From positions 62,001-126,000 of the forward strand of contig JAIQFB010000010.1 in NCBI GenBank assembly GCA_020073485.1: a stretch of DNA of 64,000 nucleotides, written 5' to 3'. The notes below the pieces were generated by a model. It was given only the letters and a program-made list of their open reading frames with translations. It was not told where the DNA came from and did not search any database. The position numbers were made by a program, and so were the translations under genes. This stretch comes from Terriglobia bacterium (GTDB lineage Bacteria; Acidobacteriota; Terriglobia; Acidiferrales; UBA7541). Below are positions 1 to 5,619 of this stretch, piece by piece (within the stretch, counting starts at the first letter, position 1; each line of letters starts with the position of its first letter).

Positions 1-467
1 TACTCCATGGGAGCCAGAGCGATTTCCTGGCGTCCCCGCCGCACGGTTCGCTCCACCGTGTCCATTTCCAGATCGGCCAGGGAAATCACCGGGGCTCGCT
101 GGCCGGTGCCGCGCCGGATCAGGGCTTTGGCGCGGGCCAATAATTCTCCCAAGTCAAAGGGCTTGGCCACATAGTCATCCGCTCCAGCATTGAGAAGCCG
201 GATCACCGATTGTTTTTCCTCTTGCGCGGAAAGCACCAGTACGGGAGTGGCATGGCCGCCCTGGCGGTAGCGGACCAGCAAGGTGTGGCCATCCAATTTG
301 GGAAGTGAGAGGTCCAAAAGGATCAGGTCGTAGGCGCTGGATTCGGCAAGGTAAAATCCCTGCGCGCCGTCCACGGCTACGTCTACCGCATAACCCGCGC
401 TTTCACGGAACGACCGGGCGATATTCTCCGCCAATCGCCGCTCGTCCTCCACAAGTAGCACCCGCAT
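1..467 (-). CDS. OmpR/PhoB-type response regulator, 3' end cut by window
   Basis: The reading frame opens with MRVLLVEDERRLAEN and runs off the left edge of the window, so only about 155 residues are visible. The receiver domain shows the acidic pair E7-D8, the phospho-acceptor D52 in LILLDLSLPKLDG, and the conserved lysine in DDYVAKPFDL near residue 103. After the receiver, the stretch ending IALAPMEY matches the start of an OmpR-type winged-helix output domain, where LTPKEF is usual. It should be a DNA-binding transcription factor of a two-component system. The partner kinase is not in view and would be expected beyond the left edge. The ATG at 465-467 is the natural start. The subfamily cannot be named. 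Confidence 0.9.
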   Translation of the reverse strand, partial: MRVLLVEDERRLAENIARSFRESAGYAVDVAVDGAQGFYLAESSAYDLILLDLSLPKLDGHTLLVRYRQGGHATPVLVLSAQEEKQSVIRLLNAGADDYVAKPFDLGELLARAKALIRRGTGQRAPVISLADLEMDTVERTVRRGRQEIALAPME

Positions 468-636
468 AACCCCGCCCTCCCCCGCATCCCCACTCCGCTA
501 GCGATGCAGGACACCCAGTAATAGGCGTTTTTGACTGAACTTTGCGGCATTGTACACCCGAAAGAAATTTTCCGTACGTGTCTTGTGAACGCTTGTTGCT
601 TCTTACCGTGCAGGCGGGGAGCTGGAATGGAGTCGC

Positions 637-664
637 GTAGCACAGGCGCTCCTGCCTGTGCTAC
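637..664. repeat. palindromic intergenic repeat, GTAGCACAGGC type
   Basis: A perfect 11-bp inverted repeat, GTAGCACAGGC and GCCTGTGCTAC, with a 6-base loop. It lies between the response regulator and the thioesterase gene. Similar elements recur at 1632-1731, 3623-3711, 55384-55419 and 57930-58033, so this is a dispersed family and not a one-off terminator. No T-tract follows on either strand. Confidence 0.7.
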
Positions 665-675
665 TTAAACCCGCC

Positions 676-1197
676 TCATCGCTTTCTCTTGGCCAGGGTC
701 GAGAGCCGGGCCTTGCGGCGATCTCCTGCTTCGCGGTAACGGCGGCGCTCGTCCGGCGTTTCCAGGACCAGCGGGGGGACAGCACACGGTTTACCCGAAT
801 CGTCGAGCGCCACGAAAGTGAGAAATGCCTTGGTGGTATGTTTGCGGACTCCGGCCGCGGAATCCTCCGAAAAGACTTCCACGCCTACTTCCACCGAAGT
901 GTGGAAAGCGCGGTTCACCTGCGCTTCCAGGACGATCAAATCTCCCACGCGCACGGGATTCAGGAAATCCAGATGATCCACCGATGCCGTCACCACCTGG
1001 CGGTGGCAATGGCGGTGCGCGGCGATGGCGCCCGCGATGTCGATCAGGTGCATGACGCGGCCGCCGAGAATATTCCCGAGCAGGTTGGCGTCCTGGGGGA
1101 GGACGAGTTCGGTCATCTCCGTGCGCGAGGCGCTGACGGGGCGCCCTGGCAATTCATTTCCCGAGGCGCGTTTGATTCCAGCACCGGATGGTTTCAT
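676..1197 (-). CDS. acyl-CoA thioesterase (hotdog fold, YciA-like)
   Basis: A 173-residue single hotdog domain. LPQDANLLGNILGGRVMHLID is the usual acyl-CoA thioester hydrolase opening (an N/G-rich turn before the long helix). SVDHLDFLNPVRVGDLIVLEAQVNRAF follows, as in the YciA/BFIT group, which hydrolyses medium- to long-chain acyl-CoA in the cytoplasm. The frame stays open far upstream, but the ATG at 1195-1197 has an AGGGAG-like sequence upstream and gives the usual family length; an ATG ending at 1239 would add 14 residues. It is divergent from the TPR gene at 1264, with only about 65 bp between starts. The basic C-terminus (KARLSTLAKRKR) is typical. Substrate chain length cannot be read from sequence. 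Confidence 0.88.
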   Translation of the reverse strand: MKPSGAGIKRASGNELPGRPVSASRTEMTELVLPQDANLLGNILGGRVMHLIDIAGAIAAHRHCHRQVVTASVDHLDFLNPVRVGDLIVLEAQVNRAFHTSVEVGVEVFSEDSAAGVRKHTTKAFLTFVALDDSGKPCAVPPLVLETPDERRRYREAGDRRKARLSTLAKRKR

Positions 1198-1263
1198 GGG
1201 CAGGTCAGGCTCCCTGTGGAATTTGGCGTTCAGTCCCATGGCGAATATACTATGCGCTCGACC

Positions 1264-1590
1264 ATGACCCAACCACAGAAGAAGACACGCCGCCAGATGC
1301 TGGAAGAATTCGTCGCCACAAAGCCCAACGATGCGTTTGCACGATACGGGCTGGCGATGGATTGCGCCAACGCGGGCGATTCCGCCGCTGCCGACGAACA
1401 TTTTAAGGCGCTGCTTGGCGCGAATCCCGAATATGTGTCTGGATATTTCCAGTACGGGCAATTTCTGGCCCGGACGGGGCGCACGGAAGAAGCACGCACC
1501 GCACTCAAGACCGGAATCGCCACCGCTCAACGCACGGGGGATGCGCACGCGCTGTCGGAGATGGAAGCTGCGCTCGCCGAGCTGGCTTAA
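1264..1590 (+). CDS. small tetratricopeptide-repeat protein
   Basis: A 108-residue protein made almost wholly of TPR-like helices: residues about 17-50 (NDAFARYGLAMDCANAGDS, then AADEHFKALLGANP) and about 51-85 (YVSGYFQYGQFLARTGR, then EEARTALKTGIATA). No signal peptide or other domain is visible, so it is probably a cytoplasmic scaffold or adaptor. The start is ambiguous: an in-frame ATG at 1252 adds MRST, and neither ATG has a clear Shine-Dalgarno sequence. It is divergently placed against the thioesterase gene. The partner is unknown. Confidence 0.75.
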   Translation: MTQPQKKTRRQMLEEFVATKPNDAFARYGLAMDCANAGDSAAADEHFKALLGANPEYVSGYFQYGQFLARTGRTEEARTALKTGIATAQRTGDAHALSEMEAALAELA

Positions 1591-1631
1591 AAGCACTTCA
1601 TCCGTTCACCAATAATTTGGGGCGAGCCTTG

Positions 1632-1731
1632 GTGGCACAGGCTTCAGCCTGCACGGTTTAGATCCTGCAGGAGCGTCATTCAAAACCCACAGGCTGGCCT
1701 TCGTTTCACTCAGTGTAAAAGCCAGGGCTAC
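1632..1731. repeat. bipartite palindromic repeat (GTAGC-RCAGGC family)
   Basis: The left half reads GGCACAGGCTTCAGCCTGCACG and then GGTTT; the right half begins AAAACCCACAGGCTGG and ends AAAGCCAGGGCTAC. The halves are degenerate inverted copies of each other, the same layout as at 3623-3711 and 57930-58033. It fills most of the gap between the TPR gene and pilT. Confidence 0.6.
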
Positions 1732-1835
1732 TGGACCGTTACTAAGCGGCGTCATCGGTTTCCGGGGCGCTTGCCGGGCTACTTCCCCGGTGCTAGTTTC
1801 CTTAAAGCGATCCTCCTCACGGAGACGGGCTAACT

Positions 1836-2981
1836 ATGGCACTGAGCATCGACGATCTGCTGCGCCGCGCCGTTGAAACCAAGGCGTCCGACCTTCACCT
1901 GAAGGTGGGCAACCATCCCTACCTGCGCATCGACGGGCAGTTGAACCCGCAGACCGATGTGCCGCGCGTCACTCCGGAAGAAATGCTCTCCATGGCGTTC
2001 AGCATGATGACGAACCGCCAGAAGCAAAAATTCAAGGAAACCGCCGAACTCGACATGGCCTACGGCGTGGCCGGCCTGGGCCGGTTCCGCGTAAACGTGT
2101 TCCAGCAGCGCGGCAACGTCGGCATGGTGCTGCGCGTCATTCCCACGAAGATTCGCACCATCGAGGAACTCGATCTGCCGCATGTGATCGAGACCATTTG
2201 CGAGGAGCAGCGCGGGCTGGTGCTGGTGACCGGTACAACCGGGTCGGGTAAATCCACCACGCTGGCCGCCATGATCGACCGCATCAATACTACGCGGTCC
2301 GATCATGTGATTACCATCGAAGACCCCATTGAGTTCCTGCATCGCGACAAGAAGAGTTTCATCAACCAGCGCGAAGTGGAAGTAGACACCGCCAATTTTT
2401 CCACGGCACTGCGCGCCGGGCTTCGTCAGGACCCTGACGTCATCCTGGTCGGCGAAATGCGCGACCTGGAGACCATCGCCACTGCCTTGCTGGCCGCGGA
2501 AACCGGCCATCTGGTCTTTTCCACCTTGCACACGCTGGATGCGACCGAGACGATCCAGCGCATTATCGCCGTCTTCCCGCCGCCCGAGCAGAAGCAGATT
2601 CGCCTGCAGATGGCCGCCACGCTGAAGGCCGTCATCAGCCAGCGCCTGGTTCGCCGCTCCGATAATAACGGTCGCGTTCCCGCCGTCGAAGTCATGATCG
2701 CGACGGCGTACATCCGGGATTGCATCATCAATCCGGATAAGACGCGCCTGATCCACGACGCCATCGCCGCCGGCACCAGCCAGTACGGCATGCAGACGTT
2801 CGATCAGTCGCTGTTCGACCTCTACACTCGCAATCTGGTCACCTACGAAGAAGCCCTTATGCGCGCCTCCAATCCGGACGATTTCAAGCTGCGCATCCAA
2901 GGAATTCGCTCCGCCTCCGACTCCGCCCGCGAAGAGATGGAACGCACCATGACCGAGTTCGAGGGCTTCAGCCGGCGGTAA
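1836..2981 (+). CDS. pilT: type IV pilus retraction ATPase PilT
   Basis: 381 residues, the usual PilT length. The N-terminal PAS-like region carries ASDLHLKVGNHPYLRIDG (residues 18-34). The RecA-like domain has Walker A GTTGSGKST (133-141), the Asp-box TIEDPIEFLH, Walker B DVILVGEMRD and the His-box TGHLVFSTLHT. This set, without the long N-terminal extension of PilB, marks a secretion-superfamily hexameric ATPase that depolymerises the pilus at the inner membrane during twitching. A GGAG sequence lies about 11 bases upstream of the ATG. No pilin or other pil gene is in the window, so it is an orphan retraction gene here. PilU is a less likely alternative. Confidence 0.95.
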   Translation: MALSIDDLLRRAVETKASDLHLKVGNHPYLRIDGQLNPQTDVPRVTPEEMLSMAFSMMTNRQKQKFKETAELDMAYGVAGLGRFRVNVFQQRGNVGMVLRVIPTKIRTIEELDLPHVIETICEEQRGLVLVTGTTGSGKSTTLAAMIDRINTTRSDHVITIEDPIEFLHRDKKSFINQREVEVDTANFSTALRAGLRQDPDVILVGEMRDLETIATALLAAETGHLVFSTLHTLDATETIQRIIAVFPPPEQKQIRLQMAATLKAVISQRLVRRSDNNGRVPAVEVMIATAYIRDCIINPDKTRLIHDAIAAGTSQYGMQTFDQSLFDLYTRNLVTYEEALMRASNPDDFKLRIQGIRSASDSAREEMERTMTEFEGFSRR

Positions 2982-3002
2982 GAACCGGGCAAAGATTTCT
3001 TC

Positions 3003-3075
3003 TCTGCATCCATGCTTCCCTGCATCCATGCTTCCCTGCCTCCTTGCGCCCTTGCCTCCCTGCCACTATGCTTCC
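3003..3075. repeat. short tandem repeat, TGCATCCATGCTTCCC units
   Basis: Read on the plus strand, CTGCATCCATGCTTCCCTG occurs twice in succession, then degenerates through TGCCTCCTTGCGCCC and TGCCTCCCTGCCACTATGC up to the recX start codon. It replaces a normal leader between pilT and recX. Imperfect tandem repeats of this kind are scattered in acidobacterial genomes, but I see only this copy here. Confidence 0.65.
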
Positions 3076-3078
3076 AGC

Positions 3079-3603
3079 ATGCGCAAAGCTCCGCGAAAGC
3101 TTTCCAGTGAAACCGACTTGTACACGGCCGCGATCAACGGCCTGTCGCGGCGCGCATACTCGGTGCACGACATGCGCGTGTATCTGGAGCGGCACGCGGA
3201 GGACAAAAAAACAGTCGGCGCGGTCATGGACCGGCTGAAGCAGCACAAGTATCTGGATGACGCGCGGTACGCGAAACAGTTCGTGCGGATGCGCTCGGAA
3301 CTGCGCAAGCAGGGCGCGTTCCGGATCGCGCGAGATTTGCGCGCCCACGGAGTGCCCGACCGTCACATCGAGGCGGCGCTCGCCGAGCGCGCCGCGGAAT
3401 CGGACGAGGGCGCGACCGTGCGTACGCGGCTCAACCGGCAACTGAAAACGCTGCGCGGGCCGCTGGATGAGCGCAAGAAGGCTTCGCTGTACCGCAGCCT
3501 GCTGCGCGCCGGATTTTCCAGCGATACGATTCGCCGGGAATTGCGCGCCGTGGCGAATATCGTCGTGGACGAACTTTCGGATGTGTCCCCCGACGAATTG
3601 TAG
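3079..3603 (+). CDS. recX: regulatory protein RecX
   Basis: 174 residues with the three-helix repeats of RecX: SETDLYTAAINGLSRRAYSVHDMRVYLERH at the start, then LKQHKYLDDARYAKQFVRMR, a signature stretch (KYLDDARYA is close to the family's YLDDxRYA), and KQGAFRIARDLRAHGVPD. RecX binds RecA filaments and modulates strand exchange and SOS induction in the cytoplasm. The frame is open back to 3028, but those codons lie inside the tandem repeat, so the ATG at 3079 beginning MRKAPRKLSS is preferred. recA is not in the window. The downstream gap holds a palindromic repeat. Confidence 0.9.
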   Translation: MRKAPRKLSSETDLYTAAINGLSRRAYSVHDMRVYLERHAEDKKTVGAVMDRLKQHKYLDDARYAKQFVRMRSELRKQGAFRIARDLRAHGVPDRHIEAALAERAAESDEGATVRTRLNRQLKTLRGPLDERKKASLYRSLLRAGFSSDTIRRELRAVANIVVDELSDVSPDEL

Positions 3604-3622
3604 GGCTTCGCTGTGAGTTCCC

Positions 3623-3711
3623 GTAGCGCAGACTTCAGTCTGCGCGGGTTTGGCAGCCGTTAAGTTCGATTGCACCTGGCCTAAACCCGGGCAGACCGAA
3701 GTCTATGCTAC
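3623..3711. repeat. bipartite palindromic repeat (GTAGC-RCAGRC family)
   Basis: The left half contains a perfect hairpin, GCGCAGACT and AGTCTGCGC, with a 2-base loop, preceded by GTA and followed by GGGTTT. The right half has AAACCCGGGCAGAC, then GTCTATGCTAC, so the outer ends are again inverted copies of each other. It follows the recX stop codon and could act as a transcript 3' end, but there is no T-tract. Confidence 0.7.
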
Positions 3712-3836
3712 TTAACTCGGGCTTCGCCTGTTCTTGGGGACCGTTCGGTGGTGGAAACACTGTCCTTCCCTCTCATTGAACGCTCCGCGCCCAAGAATTA
3801 CTCTCAAGTTCTAGCCAAACTATGCCGGAGGAACTC

Positions 3837-4292
3837 TTGAAAACCAGAAAATGGCTTGCCCTTGCTGTGTTTGCCGCTTTTTCAATCCCGGGAAGCGTCG
3901 TATTTGCCGATAAACATGACCACGATCATGATCACGACAACGGGCACTGGAAAGACAAACGCAAGGACCACGACGATGACGACGACCGTCGCGGATACGG
4001 CTTCGCGGACCATGATCGCGACGAGATGCGCGGTTGGTACGCCGCCCATTACCGGCATCTTCCGCCCGGACTTGCCAAGCGCGATCGCCTTCCTCCTGGA
4101 TTGGAGAGGCAGCTCGTGATTCGCGCGGCGTTTCCCGTCGACCTGGAAGCGCACATTGCCCCGGTACCCGTTGACCTGGACCGTCAATTGCCACCCCCGC
4201 CTCCGGAATGCGAGCGCGTCGTGGTCGGCGGCCACATCGTGCTGATGAATCGCAGGACAAAAATCGTTGTGGATATCTTTCACTTCGAGTAG
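3837..4292 (+). CDS. exported His/Asp-rich protein, RcnB-like tail
   Basis: About 151 residues. KTRKWLALAVFAAFSIPGSVVFA is a signal peptide. Next comes a charged run of alternating His and Asp (HDHDHDHDNGH, KDHDDDDDRRG), then LPPGLAKRDRLPPGLERQ, a Pro/Gly/Leu motif resembling the RcnB family of periplasmic proteins, and a C-terminal part ending VDIFHFE. A metal-buffering periplasmic role is plausible from composition but not shown. An in-frame ATG exists at 3822, but a GGAGG sequence at 3827-3831 sits 5 bases before the TTG at 3837, so TTG is the better start. It stands alone between repeats. Confidence 0.7.
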   Translation: MKTRKWLALAVFAAFSIPGSVVFADKHDHDHDHDNGHWKDKRKDHDDDDDRRGYGFADHDRDEMRGWYAAHYRHLPPGLAKRDRLPPGLERQLVIRAAFPVDLEAHIAPVPVDLDRQLPPPPPECERVVVGGHIVLMNRRTKIVVDIFHFE

Positions 4293-4385
4293 GAGTTCAA
4301 TTGTGCATCTGAGAGGAGCAACCGCGCGGTTTCCAGTGCGCTTGCAAACATGAAACAACAGTTTGCGAAAAAAGCCGCTTTTCGT

Positions 4386-4483
4386 GTCATTCCGAGGGCC
4401 GGTTTGTGGGCCGAGGAATCTCTCCGGGTTTTAACTTAAAAAGAATGAGAGATTACTCGGCAAACTGCATGCCTAGGAATGAC
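4386..4483. repeat. GTCATTCCGAGG...GGAATGAC inverted repeat element
   Basis: The element opens GTCATTCCGAGG and closes CCTAGGAATGAC, near-perfect terminal inverted repeats about 98 bp apart, with GAGGAATCTCTCC inside the left half and its approximate complement in the right half. Related copies lie at 56186-56286 and, truncated, at 59899-59964. The rest of 4293-4634 shows no gene. Confidence 0.7.
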
Positions 4484-4634
4484 ACTACTCGATAATTTTT
4501 GCGGCCTGCCCAACCGAATGGATTGAAATTTAGTTGCCGGGAAGATTTTGAGGAAGAAACTCTCTTGCCGGTGGGAAGCCATTCGCTACTCGACACCAGC
4601 GGAAAATCCGGAAGGAATTTAATTTAGCGATCGC

Positions 4635-4862
4635 CTACGCGGCGTTCGCCGTTTGGCCTTGCCAGCCTTTGAGGCACGCGCGAGTGGTTCTCTTTTCCCG
4701 CGTCAGAACGATCTTATCTTCCCGCGCGAGCCAGCCGATGGCCCAGTCGAAAACGGGCGCCTCGGCCCCAACCTCCTTCTTCAGCTTGGCCAGCGTCATT
4801 TCTCCGTTCGCTGCCAGGGCGTGCCAGATGGAGCCTGCTAACTTGCCGATTTCCTCGTTCAT
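4635..4862 (-). CDS. small winged-helix protein (DUF2582-like)
   Basis: 75 residues with the look of a winged helix-turn-helix: IGKLAGSIWHALAANGEMTLAKLKKEVGAEAPVFDWAIGWLAREDKIVLTREKR, i.e. helix, short helix, recognition helix around WAIGWLARE, then a beta wing. This resembles the small DUF2582 family of putative DNA-binding proteins. The ATG at 4860-4862 is preceded by AGGAGGGGG about 8 bases upstream, a very strong ribosome site. It starts 5 bases after the stop codon of the gene at 4868-5260, so the two probably form one transcript. Target and role are unknown. Confidence 0.75.
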   Translation of the reverse strand: MNEEIGKLAGSIWHALAANGEMTLAKLKKEVGAEAPVFDWAIGWLAREDKIVLTREKRTTRACLKGWQGQTANAA

Positions 4863-4867
4863 TTCGT

Positions 4868-5260
4868 CTACCCCCTCCTTTCCAAATTCCTGTTTTCCAG
4901 GATTTCGATCGCGCCGGCCTGAACGGGCACCAGCTTGATTTTGCGTTTGCGTTCCCGAACCGCGGCCTGGCCGCGGCGCCGCGGAACATTGCGGCTCGCC
5001 TCCGGATCCGGCTGCAATACAAAGTGAGAATTCTGCTCGCGGGGCAGACCTTCCACACGGTCCATCAGCACCACGCCCAGGCCCTTCCGGTATCCGATCG
5101 TGAATATTTCGCAGCAACGGCTGCACAACCAGAAATGTTTCACCGAATGCCAGTTGGCGGGCTGCTCGGCCTGCTGCGGATTTTGCTGGAAGCGGAACAG
5201 GCGGCCATGACCGCTGTCAAAATCGGAGGAGCACTCAGGATGGGCGCATTTGAGATACAT
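4868..5260 (-). CDS. hypothetical protein with Cys-rich zinc-ribbon-like N-terminus
   Basis: 130 residues. MYLKCAHPECSSDF gives a C-x4-C pair and FWLCSRCCEIFTI a C-x2-C-C cluster, likely four zinc ligands folding about residues 1-55. The rest is polar and basic (RNVPRRRGQAAVRERKRKIK) and looks poorly structured. No known family is recognised with certainty. The start at ATG 5258-5260 puts the first Cys pair at the N-terminus; the frame is open to 5383 but without motifs. It is the first gene of a probable two-gene unit with the winged-helix gene, pointing to nucleic-acid-related work, which is inference only. Confidence 0.6.
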   Translation of the reverse strand: MYLKCAHPECSSDFDSGHGRLFRFQQNPQQAEQPANWHSVKHFWLCSRCCEIFTIGYRKGLGVVLMDRVEGLPREQNSHFVLQPDPEASRNVPRRRGQAAVRERKRKIKLVPVQAGAIEILENRNLERRG

Positions 5261-5619
5261 GGTCTTTTCCCGCGGGCTCCAACAAGGGCCCGCACCCGAG
5301 ACTTTTCTTGGCGCCTTCCTGCCGCGACTTATCTCACATTTCGGATTCAGAATACGCACCGACTGTGACACCGTCAAACTCAATTAAATGATCCATAGCA
5401 TTGGACATAGGCCAAGGGCAGCGGCCAGTCGATCATCTGCATGGGTCGGAGATGGAAGGGGCGCGTTGCGATGCCGCATTCCCTCTGCGATAATGCCTTG
5501 CCCGAGTTTTCTTAATCCCCGGGGCGGATCGAATTTTCAAATAAAGTGTAGGCGGCGCGTCTGGACTCGATGGGGTTTTCACAAGTCACGAGTCACCGGT
5601 CACGAAACTTGAGGTCATC
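5261..5619. other. intergenic region between divergent genes; short TCACGAGTC repeat
   Basis: No convincing gene. The right end, about 5579-5607, holds CACAAGTCACGAGTCACC and then GGTCACGAAAC, a small copy of the degenerate TCACGAGTC tract seen in longer form at 32862-32955. It lies just upstream of the alaS ribosome site. The rest presumably contains the two divergent promoters, which I cannot place with confidence. Confidence 0.5.

Noticed and set aside
1198-1596. N-terminal extension of the thioesterase to 306 residues
   Set aside because: The extension overlaps the TPR gene on the other strand and contains no conserved sequence; the hotdog domain starts normally near 1197.
1830-3029. Long open frame on the minus strand over pilT
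   Set aside because: It mirrors pilT codon by codon, has no domain, and pilT is unmistakable on the plus strand.
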